Below, piece after piece: positions 1 to 9,455 of a stretch of DNA of 43,710 nucleotides. Origin of the DNA: a virus; the IMG/VR virus record IMGVR_UViG_3300044712_000403, positions 1-43,710 of that record. The stretch is one strand, 5' to 3'. The stretch's first letter is position 1; every line of letters begins with the position of its first letter. Below the pieces are notes generated by a model. The model was not told the DNA's origin. It saw nothing but the letters and a program-made list of their open reading frames with translations, and did no database searches. The position numbers were made by a program, and so were the translations under genes.

Positions 1-2139
1 CAATGGGATGAGGTTTTAACTACTCCAAATACATTCTTTATAGATTCACCAGGAACTATAGATTACTGTGATACCACAATAGTTACTGGTAGCACTTATG
101 ATTTCACTTTAGCCTTTGCGGCTGGAACAACCTTGACTGTTAATTACGCAGAATTTATAACTTATGAAACACCTATAACATCTGGGGATATTGGGAAATT
201 GGTCGAATATGTAAAGATTGATACAGACTATGGATATTTCCAATTGTCTGCAAATTCTGTTTCTGGACAACCTCTAGGGATAATTATGAACAATGCTTCT
301 TCTTATGCCACACCTTACACCTTGAATCTATTAGCAGAAGGTATTTGGGATTCTTCTGCTACTGGTGCAAGTGGAACTATTGGAGGCATGGGCGTTCCGC
401 TAAATGTTGAAGCCAGTCCAACTGAAGGAGATGACCTGTGGGATTATGGGCATGGTGGTCCTGGAAACATCGGACAATTAACCCATAATATTAATAATGT
501 TTCTGGTGATATTACAAAGCAAAAGAGAATAGGTATATGGCTTGATGCTACAAAATCATTAATAACAATATACAATAGCAATGATTTTAGTTCTTATTTG
601 GCAGAAATAGCAACAGATACAACTACAATAAACGATGCCACAATACAAATCTATCCTAAATGGACTAGAACGGGCATAACATATTCATTAACCTTAACCG
701 CCAACCTTGAAACTAATACATTTGATAATAGGAAAATAGATACTTCAGCAACAATATCGGTAGCTCCAGTTGTAGAAGATGAGAATGATGATATTTTCTT
801 GGCTGTAAGCGAGTCAAGTCCTTCAAATTCTACATTCGCTTTTTATAACGCCTCAACCAACTCAAAGATAGCTGATTGTGCTTCTAACTATTGGAGTCCT
901 GTAAGCGGAACTCTAACGAAAATAACTTACGATGATACTAATGCTGTTCTTTTAATAGAAGCTGGTGGTTCTACAATACTAGACCCGTTTAATGGGGTAT
1001 ATCAAACACAAGTAGTAACAAGTGATTTCAATACAATAGATGTTAGTTCTACTGCTTCTGGGCAAGCACTATTAACAAAATATAAGCACTCTTTACCTTA
1101 TTGTGGTATAATGGTTTTAGCACATACAGACGGAACTATATCAACTAACAACAGAATGATGTTGTTCTCATATAAAGGTTATTCTGGATATGGAACCAAT
1201 AAACTAGCTTTCTACAATGTCAATATCTTTAAGAAAATAAGTTCTGATGGTGGAACTTTCATAGACACAAATTGGGTTGGCTCTAATCCAGGAACAGCAC
1301 CAAAGGATTATTACGACCCTGAATCAGCTAGCTATAAAAAATATCTAACAACAAATAAGCCAGACTGGTCAACTAGTTATACATCTTTATGGGGCTCTAC
1401 AAACTCTTCGGGTTGGGCTTTTAAGTTAATGTATGGTGGTGGATTTAAGCTGAATATCATAGGTGGTGGAACATTTTCAGATGTTCAATTAATGCCTCCT
1501 GATGGTTCTGTAGATTCAAATTTGGTTAATAGAAAATGTAAGAGACCACCTCACGGAACGCATTTAAGAACACCAGTAGAATTTGATGATGGTAATGCTT
1601 CTGCTAATGATACTACTGGAAGAAATCTATGGGCTTCTATTAACTCTGGATTAAGCATATCCACTTTTGCTAAAGCATCGTTAGCTACAACATATTCACA
1701 TATAGATGTTTACACTAATGCCTTGACAGCAATAAGTTATTCAGACCTGTATACTTATAGTGATTTGATAGGAAGTATTGGTATGCCTAATGGAATGATA
1801 TTTAACACTTTTGGTGGAACGACTTATGTAACAACACCAACCCCAACTGTAATTTGGATAGACCCAAAGGAAATATGGCTTGACATAAATTCGTTTGCTT
1901 CTGGTGCTGAAACATCTTTGGCTTTTGTAAAAGTAGCTAACAAAACATACAGCACTTTTGACGACCTTATTGATGATAATTCAATGATAGAATTCACTAT
2001 GGCACAAACGGTTTTCAGCGACCCAGAGAACTATCAAACAACATTAGACCATGTACTAATAGGATATAATCAATACCCAGGCTTAATGGACGGCGAAAGT
2101 GTAAGGTTCTACTTAAAGAATAGGAAAGTGAGTTGGTAA
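1..2139 (+). CDS. Large beta-rich virion protein, 5' partial
   Basis: The reading frame is open from the first base of the window, so the gene starts upstream and only its last 712 codons are seen; the TTG at 133 is just an internal codon. The product is rich in Thr, Ser, Tyr, Asn and Gly with alternating hydrophobic residues, typical of beta-structured tail or baseplate proteins. No signal peptide, membrane segment or catalytic motif is visible. It is followed after one base by another large protein of similar composition, so the two probably belong to one tail-associated operon. I do not recognise a named family; 'virion structural protein' is inferred from composition and neighbours. Confidence 0.6.
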   Translation, partial: QWDEVLTTPNTFFIDSPGTIDYCDTTIVTGSTYDFTLAFAAGTTLTVNYAEFITYETPITSGDIGKLVEYVKIDTDYGYFQLSANSVSGQPLGIIMNNASSYATPYTLNLLAEGIWDSSATGASGTIGGMGVPLNVEASPTEGDDLWDYGHGGPGNIGQLTHNINNVSGDITKQKRIGIWLDATKSLITIYNSNDFSSYLAEIATDTTTINDATIQIYPKWTRTGITYSLTLTANLETNTFDNRKIDTSATISVAPVVEDENDDIFLAVSESSPSNSTFAFYNASTNSKIADCASNYWSPVSGTLTKITYDDTNAVLLIEAGGSTILDPFNGVYQTQVVTSDFNTIDVSSTASGQALLTKYKHSLPYCGIMVLAHTDGTISTNNRMMLFSYKGYSGYGTNKLAFYNVNIFKKISSDGGTFIDTNWVGSNPGTAPKDYYDPESASYKKYLTTNKPDWSTSYTSLWGSTNSSGWAFKLMYGGGFKLNIIGGGTFSDVQLMPPDGSVDSNLVNRKCKRPPHGTHLRTPVEFDDGNASANDTTGRNLWASINSGLSISTFAKASLATTYSHIDVYTNALTAISYSDLYTYSDLIGSIGMPNGMIFNTFGGTTYVTTPTPTVIWIDPKEIWLDINSFASGAETSLAFVKVANKTYSTFDDLIDDNSMIEFTMAQTVFSDPENYQTTLDHVLIGYNQYPGLMDGESVRFYLKNRKVSW

Positions 2140-2140
2140 T

Positions 2141-5100
2141 ATGGCACATACTACATTAATAGATTTTAAGCGTTTAAAACCATTAACATTAGATGGTTTG
2201 TGGACATCTGGCTATGCTGCTGGGGATGGTCCATTTTCAGATACAGACCAAACACATTTCTATTATTGGCTTGTGGATAACATTCCATTTTTACGCTTAA
2301 ATGAAAGAGATGCCTTATTTACAAGGCTTATGAATTTAGGTTATATTTCTGCCTTCCCTTTCAAGAATTATGCTAACCCATTCATTACAGACCTAACCCC
2401 TGTAATTGTTGATTTTCAAGGTGGTTATATACATCAAAGTTTCTCAAAACAAGACCTAGATATAAATGAATCAATAGGATTTGTTATAGCTAATTTTGGT
2501 AGCAACAGTACTTTCTATACTGATGATAGCGGAATAAGATATTACTATGTTATATTAAACCTTAACAATGCCATTATACCTTTCTATCAGCAACCAGATT
2601 CTTTTGCCTATCTTCATATTGGACCTACGCAAACACACGCCACACTTATACCTGAACAAACAAAATTGTATTGCGATTTACATGGAAACATTTGCACTCT
2701 AGGTTATCCAGAAGAAAAAATGAGTAGGCTTGATGATGAGGGTGCTGAAATACCTATTGAAATTGGTAATGTGGTAAAGGTAAATACTACTAGTAATGCT
2801 TGTGTATGTAACTTAACATCTTCATCGTTACTTGGGGCTTCTACTGGATTGGATAATATTAATCACTCTAACCTAGAAGATATTGAAGCGTATGAAATTA
2901 AGAGAGCAGTTGGTTCTGATATGCCAGACTTGTATGTGTATGGACACTATGGTTATCAAACTAAAATAATAAAGTACACAACGGCACTTGGTTTTGAATT
3001 AGATGTATATGACCCTGTGCAAATAGATTTAGGTAATACGATTAAAAAATATGCTGGTTCAAATAGTTTCTTGGGTTATGTTTATTACAAGAAAGAAAAT
3101 TCTAGCACAATTGATTATTACATCGTTACTTGTGGGGAATACAACTTTCCTACTGCTACTCTTACTGCTAGTGAAACATACTTTTTAGACCCACAAGGAG
3201 TCCTAGTTTCAGAGACTAGCACAGCATTTGGTGTAAATTGTGTAAAGATAGGAACTGCTTTATCTACAACAACACTATTGATTGAATCAAATACTTCTAG
3301 CTTTAACATTAACTTCCTTACAAACTTGGGCATTACTACATTCTCAACATCAACAAAGGGAGAACAAGTTGGTGCTACAGCAGATACGTTTGGTATGGCA
3401 TTGAACCATAAATATCTTTCTGGTAGAGGTATTTTTGGAAACCTACCAATAGTAAATGATGTAGCTTTATCTGCGGTAATAACTGGTTTGGTTGGTCTTA
3501 AAAGATACAGCTATCAAGAATACTATACTACCCCCACTTCCGCTTCTTGGGCTTCTGGTTGGTCTGATACAAGTGCTGACAAACCTTTATGGGGATTTAT
3601 ACAACAACCTCCTACATTTATGGTTCAAAGATTATCACCAGAGTACGATTCAACAGGTGATATACGGTATGATAGGGTTCTTGTATATCTCTCAAGCACA
3701 GATAGAAACAATTACAATTTCTTAAATGCTTTAGATGTAAGTGCTGTTCCCAATACTTCTTGCAATTACTCACCAGCATTTCAATCTGATTTGGATGGAA
3801 CTTCTGGACAAACTCTTACTGGTGCAGCCCATGCTATAAGTTCAGCTCCAACTTTGACTTATGGAACAACAGCGGAAATCACCATAACAGTTGGAACAGA
3901 CTTTAAGTTTGATACCCCCACAATGGCTTCCCCAACTGCTAAAACATTCTACCCTACAAATAGAGGCATTAGTCTTAAACCTAATAATGGATTGGTTGCG
4001 TTTTTTAATTCAGCAACAACACCAATATGTAGCTCAACAATTTATTGCTACTATGAAACAGTAGAGTTGACTGGAACTAAAACATACAAATTTACAAACT
4101 GCACACTATTCAATACTACTTATCTTAATACACCAACAGCAACAGCCATTCAACCAAATTATGTAATCAGTATTCCTACTGGTGCGTTTACGTTTAAAGT
4201 TGGTGGGACTAGTGCTCCTATTATAGCTGGTATGCTTAATCCCAACCCACATTTAATGACACAATATTCAAAATTCACAGCACCTTATTTCTACACTTCT
4301 GGTGATTGGTATGAGAATAGAAGTAAGTTTGTTATGGTTTGTGGTAATTGGACTGGTTCTACAACTGGATATTACCACCCTTATAGGCAAGTTGTTGGTT
4401 GTATGGGGTTACAAGATTTCTCTTATGGTAAAATCCTATCTAAAATTTCATTGTTCCAAAACTCGACTTATACATCATTAGAGGCTACTGCTAATTTCTC
4501 ATATCCATTATTAGTATCTACTGCCACTGGTGCTGGCTATCCGCAAACAACACAAAATCTAGTGATAGATACTACATACAACTTCTACAAATACATTGAT
4601 ATTGATACTATGTATATCAATCCTCACACCTCATTAACTTCTGGAGGTGTAACCCATAAACTAGCTAGCGAATTACAAGATAGAATACCTATAAAACTTC
4701 GTTTAGGTGTAATAGGTGAACCTAATGTAAGCACATTCCACGATTCATTTGTGTTCTGTAATCAGCAAACATTGACTATGGGATTTGATTTAAGACCAGG
4801 ATTAGCTATATGGAGAAAGCATAAAGTAGGTGGTGTGGGGGCAATACTTTATATAGCTAGACAAAATGTTGATGTTGTTGAAGACTATATTGATATTCAT
4901 TTAGACCCTTCGGCATTAGCATATCAAATAAATGGAGATTTCGGAAACCAGGTGCCGATTGGTTCAACTCCTACAACCATAGACCATCCTTACAATTTTG
5001 ACATTATTTGCCAAATTAACGGTAAGCAGTATGTGTATGGCTGTAACGACACTATTAGGCTTTATTTGCCTCCTGACGACCCCACAGACGATATTAGATA

Positions 5101-5326
5101 TGACTCTGTGAAGGAAGTGTCTTCAAGGCAAAAACCCTACTTAACATTGACATATACAAACAATGTAAAAACTAGGGCTTATTGGGTAAATGATTTGGAC
5201 TTCACCTGGGTTAATCCTACCCAACCACCATCAGACCCAACAACAATAAATTCACCACAAGTAACTGGATATTATACTACTCTATTGCAAGTTGGCCCTG
5301 TAATAGCACCACATATAGGAGATTAA
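2141..5326 (+). CDS. Large beta-rich virion protein, hypothetical (1061 aa)
   Basis: A 1061-residue protein starting one base after the stop of the preceding gene. The ribosome site is weak (AGGAAAG about 15 bases upstream), so translational coupling is likely. The N-terminal 80 residues contain a more helical region (DNIPFLRLNERDALFTRL); the rest is Thr/Ser/Tyr/Asn-rich and probably beta-structured, as in tail fibres, baseplate or tail decoration proteins. No enzymatic motif, coiled coil or membrane segment stands out. It lies between another beta-rich protein and a small Gly/Thr-rich one. A structural or adsorption role is inferred; no family is recognised. Confidence 0.6.
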   Translation: MAHTTLIDFKRLKPLTLDGLWTSGYAAGDGPFSDTDQTHFYYWLVDNIPFLRLNERDALFTRLMNLGYISAFPFKNYANPFITDLTPVIVDFQGGYIHQSFSKQDLDINESIGFVIANFGSNSTFYTDDSGIRYYYVILNLNNAIIPFYQQPDSFAYLHIGPTQTHATLIPEQTKLYCDLHGNICTLGYPEEKMSRLDDEGAEIPIEIGNVVKVNTTSNACVCNLTSSSLLGASTGLDNINHSNLEDIEAYEIKRAVGSDMPDLYVYGHYGYQTKIIKYTTALGFELDVYDPVQIDLGNTIKKYAGSNSFLGYVYYKKENSSTIDYYIVTCGEYNFPTATLTASETYFLDPQGVLVSETSTAFGVNCVKIGTALSTTTLLIESNTSSFNINFLTNLGITTFSTSTKGEQVGATADTFGMALNHKYLSGRGIFGNLPIVNDVALSAVITGLVGLKRYSYQEYYTTPTSASWASGWSDTSADKPLWGFIQQPPTFMVQRLSPEYDSTGDIRYDRVLVYLSSTDRNNYNFLNALDVSAVPNTSCNYSPAFQSDLDGTSGQTLTGAAHAISSAPTLTYGTTAEITITVGTDFKFDTPTMASPTAKTFYPTNRGISLKPNNGLVAFFNSATTPICSSTIYCYYETVELTGTKTYKFTNCTLFNTTYLNTPTATAIQPNYVISIPTGAFTFKVGGTSAPIIAGMLNPNPHLMTQYSKFTAPYFYTSGDWYENRSKFVMVCGNWTGSTTGYYHPYRQVVGCMGLQDFSYGKILSKISLFQNSTYTSLEATANFSYPLLVSTATGAGYPQTTQNLVIDTTYNFYKYIDIDTMYINPHTSLTSGGVTHKLASELQDRIPIKLRLGVIGEPNVSTFHDSFVFCNQQTLTMGFDLRPGLAIWRKHKVGGVGAILYIARQNVDVVEDYIDIHLDPSALAYQINGDFGNQVPIGSTPTTIDHPYNFDIICQINGKQYVYGCNDTIRLYLPPDDPTDDIRYDSVKEVSSRQKPYLTLTYTNNVKTRAYWVNDLDFTWVNPTQPPSDPTTINSPQVTGYYTTLLQVGPVIAPHIGD

Positions 5327-5328
5327 TT

Positions 5329-5802
5329 ATGTCTAGGAGAGACCATTACCATTATGTAACAGATATTAGAGAAAATTATATGTGTTCTTACGCTAGACCT
5401 GCAGGGTATAAATATACTGCTGTAACTGCTTACCCTTTACCAGCAAAGTATAACATACATAGAATGTCCTTGTATATCAACAACACTCATATAGGTTCTG
5501 TGTTTGCTCCATTTAGTGCCTCTGTTACTTGGAGTGATTTAAGTGCTAGTGAATTCTATACCACCACAACAGGAGATTCTATGGGCTCTAGTATTCCAAC
5601 AAATGTCAGCGAGGTTGGGGATGCTAATGGTATTGGCAGCGGAACTACCCCAGAGGTAGGTTCTGGAGGTCAACAAACAGGTGGTAATAGAGGCACTGGC
5701 ACACCTGAAACACCTGGAGTTTTACCAGTAGGAATACCTAAAGTCTATTATTATGATTATAGTGGTAATTTACGCTATGTGGCTTGTTGCCAACCTGCTT
5801 AA
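5329..5802 (+). CDS. Small Gly/Thr-rich protein of the plus-strand virion operon
   Basis: 157 residues, preceded by a good ribosome site (AGGAG, 7 bases before ATG). The first 85 residues are Tyr-rich and probably beta-structured. Residues about 95-130 form a Gly/Thr/Pro/Gln-rich low-complexity linker, followed by a short Tyr-rich tail ending in CCQPA. The layout (folded head, flexible linker, short tail) suits an adaptor or accessory fibre protein. The stop codon directly abuts the ATG of the peptidase-like gene downstream. Function is unknown; the structural role is inferred from position and composition only. Confidence 0.55.
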   Translation: MSRRDHYHYVTDIRENYMCSYARPAGYKYTAVTAYPLPAKYNIHRMSLYINNTHIGSVFAPFSASVTWSDLSASEFYTTTTGDSMGSSIPTNVSEVGDANGIGSGTTPEVGSGGQQTGGNRGTGTPETPGVLPVGIPKVYYYDYSGNLRYVACCQPA

Positions 5803-6315
5803 ATGCTACCTATCAAGCAAGTCGCCCAACTATATTCTTATGATTGCGGAGGGGCTGTATTTGCTAGTATAATTCAGTCTTATGGTTTAGAAACTATTGA
5901 AAACACTAAACAATATAGACAATTATTAAAGAAGATACATTGTGGTATTGATGGACTATCTGTATCTGATTTATGTAGTGCATTAAATTCTTATGGTCTA
6001 AAAAATTCACAACAAAAATACAAGAAGTATGACAAGTTAAGCAATCTTGTTAATGAACAGCTATACCCTGTTATAGTTAGTTGGCACTCCATATTTACAC
6101 ACGCCCCACACTACTCTATTGTGGTAGATGCTAATGTAACTTCTGTAACACTTATGGACCCAAACTTTAGTGAAAGGCTACATCTAGATGATAAAACATT
6201 CTACGATAATTGGTTCTTTATGATGAAAAACACAACAAAAGTTATGTTTGAAAGATACCCAGATAAATGTGTTGAAGTAAGACCTATGATAGTAGTTGAA
6301 AAACCCTTGAAATGA
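5803..6315 (+). CDS. C39-like cysteine peptidase
   Basis: A 170-residue protein with the signature of papain-like peptidase family C39. The catalytic Cys is in SYDCGGAVFAS (C15), with Gln at positions 6 and 9 as oxyanion-hole candidates. The catalytic His is in APHYSIVVDAN (H103), followed by the Asp of LMDPN (D119). The length fits a stand-alone C39_2 domain without transporter parts. The ATG follows the preceding TAA directly and has no ribosome site, so translation is probably coupled. It is followed by a membrane protein gene. In bacteria C39 domains cleave double-glycine leaders of secreted peptides; here it could process a virion or host protein. No signal peptide is seen. The substrate is unknown. 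Confidence 0.65.
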   Translation: MLPIKQVAQLYSYDCGGAVFASIIQSYGLETIENTKQYRQLLKKIHCGIDGLSVSDLCSALNSYGLKNSQQKYKKYDKLSNLVNEQLYPVIVSWHSIFTHAPHYSIVVDANVTSVTLMDPNFSERLHLDDKTFYDNWFFMMKNTTKVMFERYPDKCVEVRPMIVVEKPLK

Positions 6316-6329
6316 TTGGAAATTTTGAA

Positions 6330-6340
6330 AGAATATAAAC
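6330..6340 (+). promoter_or_regulatory. Putative phage late promoter, plus strand
   Basis: AGAATATAAAC in the short gap between the peptidase gene and the membrane protein gene, 21 bases before the downstream ATG. It is the only plus-strand copy found of a motif that otherwise precedes minus-strand genes. No TTGACA-like -35 box is present, which fits T4-type late promoters (TATAAATA at -10). Activity is inferred. Confidence 0.5.
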
Positions 6341-6361
6341 TACAATACATCTGGAGCTTTT

Positions 6362-6811
6362 ATGAAAAAAAGTATAATGTCCACAGAAGATTTTGGGGAT
6401 GTGTCAGAAAAATTAGAACCATCTCTTGCTATTAAAGCTAAACATGCTTTAAAAGGTGAGAACTTTTATCAGACACTAAACTGGTTTCAAAAAATAGAAT
6501 ATGTTGTTTATAAGAAACTTTCAGCTTGGTTGTCTGAATTGGCAATAGTGTTTTTGTTGATAGGACTTATTGCTATTTATTTGGGGGTTGGACCAGGGAC
6601 TATTTTAACCATAATAAATAATGCTTTATTGATAGTAAATTTGCTTCTTGTTGCTGGTAAAAAGATACAAGAAAGAAGAGATGAGGAACAGAAACAAATA
6701 AACCTAGCCCTTGATTACGCACAGCATAAACAAGAAAAGGTTATTATAGATTATTTAGATGAAATTTTGACATTGATTAAGGACAAAGACAAAGAAACTA
6801 CAAAGTTTTAA
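6362..6811 (+). CDS. Small membrane protein with two transmembrane helices
   Basis: 149 residues with a GGAG ribosome site 5-6 bases before ATG. Two hydrophobic helices are clear, about residues 57-75 and 79-99, joined by a short GVGPGT turn. A charged helix rich in Glu, Lys and Gln follows (residues 100-149). The layout weakly resembles the low-affinity iron permease/DUF1003-type fold, two membrane helices followed by a charged helix. A holin or superinfection-exclusion role is possible, but nothing in the sequence proves either. Its TAA overlaps the TAA of the convergent minus-strand gene by four bases. A promoter-like motif precedes it, so it may be transcribed separately from the peptidase gene. 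Confidence 0.55.
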   Translation: MKKSIMSTEDFGDVSEKLEPSLAIKAKHALKGENFYQTLNWFQKIEYVVYKKLSAWLSELAIVFLLIGLIAIYLGVGPGTILTIINNALLIVNLLLVAGKKIQERRDEEQKQINLALDYAQHKQEKVIIDYLDEILTLIKDKDKETTKF

Positions 6812-7224
6812 CGAGGTCTTGGTATTCCTAGTTTCTCCATCCTTTCAAATAATTCTTTAAACCAGCCATCTGCTTCGACGCCACTTAAATAATTCACGGC
6901 ATCATCAATAGTCTTTGCTGAAACATTAGACATTATGTTTCTAACAAGATTGTCCCAACCTCTAAAACCATAATCATAAACTAGAAATGAAACAAGATTC
7001 CATTCTCTATCACACCACTTAAAATTTGTGCAATTATAGTTTATTGGCAAATCGCTATTAGCTAGAAGGTCGGCAAACTTGTATTGATGTGTGTTCAATA
7101 GTTGTGCTAATACCTCACCCCATTTAACATCCTTATCTGCTTTAGTTACAAGTTCAGTAAATTGATAGAAAGACTTCCTAGGAACCCCAGAACTTAAGGC
7201 ATAGACTAACTCTCCAGTAGTCAT
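6808..7224 (-). CDS. Hypothetical protein, tandem paralogue of the upstream gene
   Basis: 138 residues, probably mostly helical. It is clearly related to the protein encoded just upstream: the stretches FADLLANSDLPINY and YADVLINDNIPINY align, as do the W..V..L segments and IMSNVSAKTID with IMNNVSDYMLE. Its ATG overlaps the stop of that gene (ATGA), so the pair is translationally coupled. It is the last gene of the minus-strand block and shares its terminal four bases with the plus-strand membrane gene. No known domain is recognised. Confidence 0.6.
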   Translation of the reverse strand: MTTGELVYALSSGVPRKSFYQFTELVTKADKDVKWGEVLAQLLNTHQYKFADLLANSDLPINYNCTNFKWCDREWNLVSFLVYDYGFRGWDNLVRNIMSNVSAKTIDDAVNYLSGVEADGWFKELFERMEKLGIPRPR

Positions 7225-7622
7225 TTGTTTTCCCTTAATGATAAAAGTTCATAAAATACATCCCTATATCTTTTGTCATGTAACGACTTTCTTGTTTCCT
7301 CAAGCATATAATCACTTACATTGTTCATAATAGCTTTCTTTAAAATTATTGAAGGTCTGCTATTATCAACTATTTCAGCAATTAGCAATTTAACAAGAGA
7401 CCATTGATTTATTCCGTATTGGATGTCATAATTTATAGGTATATTATCATTTATAAGCACATCAGCATACCTAGATAAGTATTTATCCATAGTCCTAAAT
7501 AATATATACCCCCACTCTATCTCATCTTTTAAACTTTCGTATTTTGAGATAAGGTTAATATAGTCGTAATAAGACATTCTCTCACGGATATTGTCAAATA
7601 GTTCGGAAGTTTTTACGTTCAT
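7221..7622 (-). CDS. Hypothetical protein, tandem paralogue of the downstream gene
   Basis: 133 residues, helical. Its N-terminus aligns with that of the neighbouring paralogue (KTSELFDNI against TTGELVYAL), which supports the start at 7622 although no ribosome site lies upstream. A promoter-like AGAATATAAA motif ends only 6-7 bases before the ATG, so a transcript from it would be nearly leaderless. The gene lies just beyond the terminator of the capsid gene and therefore forms its own two-gene unit. No function is recognised. Confidence 0.6.
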   Translation of the reverse strand: MNVKTSELFDNIRERMSYYDYINLISKYESLKDEIEWGYILFRTMDKYLSRYADVLINDNIPINYDIQYGINQWSLVKLLIAEIVDNSRPSIILKKAIMNNVSDYMLEETRKSLHDKRYRDVFYELLSLRENK

Positions 7623-7628
7623 ACAGTT

Positions 7629-7638
7629 TATATTCTAT
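7629..7638 (-). promoter_or_regulatory. Putative late promoter of the paralogue pair
   Basis: The minus strand reads TAATAGAATATAAACTGTATG, with the start codon at the right end. The core AGAATATAAA matches the motif found before the scaffold, 912-residue and 1196-residue genes. It is placed directly after the capsid terminator hairpin, as expected for a new transcription unit. No -35 box is visible. Confidence 0.5.
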
Positions 7639-7643
7639 TAGCT

Positions 7644-7675
7644 AAAAGAAAAGGCCCCCAATTAAGGAGGCCTTT
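7644..7675 (-). terminator. Rho-independent terminator after the major capsid gene
   Basis: Minus strand: AAAGGCCTCC, loop TTAATT, GGGGGCCTTT, then TCTTTT. This is a ten-pair stem (one T-G wobble) with a six-base loop and a T-rich tail, 27 bases after the capsid stop codon. Confidence 0.85.
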
Positions 7676-7701
7676 GTTGTTAAACAAGTTGATTTGATTG
7701 G

Positions 7702-9414
7702 TTATAGAAGAGTCCAATCGGAAGTTGCCTTGTGAAGTTCAGTCATGGTGATTAACCCGTAGAAATATGAACCGTCAAGCATCGTGGTTGTTCCAAACCT
7801 AGTAAACACAAGCCTTGACTGGTCATACGTGGTTGGGTTCCACACTACAGGACCGAGAGTTGCAGGAATATAAGGACAGAACATATAACCAGTGTTCTGT
7901 GCATCGTTACCCTTATAACCCATTAACAGCTTACCCTTGGGCATTCTGGGGTCTACGAATACCTTATACTTGCTCTGGAGAGTACCCTTCTCCTTCACAC
8001 CGATGTCATAATCAATATAAGACTTACCAGAAGAAGTAAATCCAGGGATTGATTCGATTACGGTAGCAACATCAGGAGCGCATACAGCAAAGTTGGCAGG
8101 ACCACGGAGAATCTTAACAGCGATAGCATTGGCAACATCGTTCATTGTATAGAGCAATGTTTCCATATGGTCGCGCTGTGTTCCTCTGTAAGCGGGCATT
8201 TCAGTAGTACCAGAAGTAGTTACACCAAGACCCTGATAAATACCAGCAAACTTATTCCAAGTCGCCTTGATACCAGCAATAGCCATAAGTTGCGAAATTA
8301 CATGGTAGTCAGTAGCGTTTAGAAGTTCGTTTGTCAACAGGTCGGCAAGAAGCTTCTCAAGGTCCTGACCGTGAAGGTTAGAAACGTCCTGATTGGCTTC
8401 AATTGACCAGCTAGCCTGGAGTTTATAGGTCTTTGCTTCGATAGGCTTGGTTTCAAACTTCATTTTCAGAGTAGCAGGAGGCTGTGATTCAAGACCCTTT
8501 GCAGAGATAATAGGGCAGTTGTTTGAATCAATGAATACTGCTTCGGTGAAAATAGCCTGTGCGGCGTTTGTTCCTACGCCAGGGAGAGGTTGAGTCTGAA
8601 CTGCAACGGTAGTAGCACTATTGAACACGAAGTTAAACAGAAGCTTTGCAGTACCAGTTCCAGCCTGCGTATAAGAAGTAGGATAGGTGTCAATGTAGAT
8701 TTCGCTAGAAGTGGTAGGTGTAGTAGTCACGAAAGTGAAGTTGCCAGCCAAGCTAGTAGCAGCCCATGCGGGGGCAGTAGCCTGAAGGTCAGCGGTGTTC
8801 TGAACAACGATTACGTCGGTAAGAGTATCGCTACCAGAAGTAACTGTAACCTTGAACTTAAGCTGGGCGTTGGCGTTCCAAGAATACCAAGAAACGTCTG
8901 TTCCGTGCATGGCGCCTGGCTCTACATAAGAAGAGGTAAAGTCAAACTCAAGTTCATAACCAGCACCGCTAGTAACGGTAGGGGTTACGGTCAAGAAGCT
9001 TGAAGGTTCCCACTCCCTAAACAGAACTCTGTAAGAATCTTCGTTTCCACCGGGCTGCAGAATCTGGTCGCCATTTTCATAGTAGTACTTCAAGAAGATT
9101 GCCACACCATGGGGACCAGTCATAGGAGTTACACCTACGAGTTCAGGGGCAACAAGTCTAGGGTACACACGATGCACAACGGGAAGGATTACCTTTTGGA
9201 ACACACCAGCATCAGTTGTTGAAACTCCTGCTTCCTTAAGGAGACCACGACCATTGTATTTCTGCTGGTTCTCATAAAGAACCGACATAACCTTTGCAAA
9301 GTCGCTGTTCTTCCTCTTATCGGCAGGCAGTTTAGATAGCCACTCTCCCCATTTCTTTTGCAGGGCTTTCACCTGGTCTGGGTTGAGTCCGAAATTAGAA
9401 TTAATTGCGTTCAT
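7702..9414 (-). CDS. Major capsid protein (T4 gp23-like)
   Basis: 570 residues. The N-terminal part carries features of the gp23 family: a region ending in VVHRVYPRLVAPELVGVTPMTGP, comparable to the gp23 segment around its GVQPMNGPTG motif, and a later helix VSNLHGQDLEKLLADLL that matches the gp23 domain. A probable maturation site is LLKE|AG, cutting after E61; T4 gp23 is cut after residue 65 by the (L/I)-x-E rule. Ribosome site AAAGGAG precedes the ATG. Codon choice looks richer in C- and G-ending codons than its neighbours, as expected for the most highly expressed gene. A hairpin lies in the leader and a strong terminator follows. Confidence 0.93.
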   Translation of the reverse strand: MNAINSNFGLNPDQVKALQKKWGEWLSKLPADKRKNSDFAKVMSVLYENQQKYNGRGLLKEAGVSTTDAGVFQKVILPVVHRVYPRLVAPELVGVTPMTGPHGVAIFLKYYYENGDQILQPGGNEDSYRVLFREWEPSSFLTVTPTVTSGAGYELEFDFTSSYVEPGAMHGTDVSWYSWNANAQLKFKVTVTSGSDTLTDVIVVQNTADLQATAPAWAATSLAGNFTFVTTTPTTSSEIYIDTYPTSYTQAGTGTAKLLFNFVFNSATTVAVQTQPLPGVGTNAAQAIFTEAVFIDSNNCPIISAKGLESQPPATLKMKFETKPIEAKTYKLQASWSIEANQDVSNLHGQDLEKLLADLLTNELLNATDYHVISQLMAIAGIKATWNKFAGIYQGLGVTTSGTTEMPAYRGTQRDHMETLLYTMNDVANAIAVKILRGPANFAVCAPDVATVIESIPGFTSSGKSYIDYDIGVKEKGTLQSKYKVFVDPRMPKGKLLMGYKGNDAQNTGYMFCPYIPATLGPVVWNPTTYDQSRLVFTRFGTTTMLDGSYFYGLITMTELHKATSDWTLL

Positions 9415-9434
9415 TTAAAACTCCTTTCTAAAAT

Positions 9435-9455
9435 TAGCCCTAAAATTGTGGGCTA
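9435..9455 (-). promoter_or_regulatory. Leader hairpin upstream of the capsid ribosome site
   Basis: TAGCCC and GGGCTA form a six-pair stem with a nine-base loop, ending 10 bases before the AAAGGAG of the capsid gene on the minus strand. It sits between scaffold and capsid. A role in mRNA stability, processing or expression balance is inferred; it is too short and lacks the T-run of a strong terminator. Confidence 0.4.

Noticed and set aside
8590-9003. 137-codon open frame opposite the capsid gene
   Set aside because: The capsid assignment on the minus strand is firm; the frame has no ribosome site and no recognisable domain.
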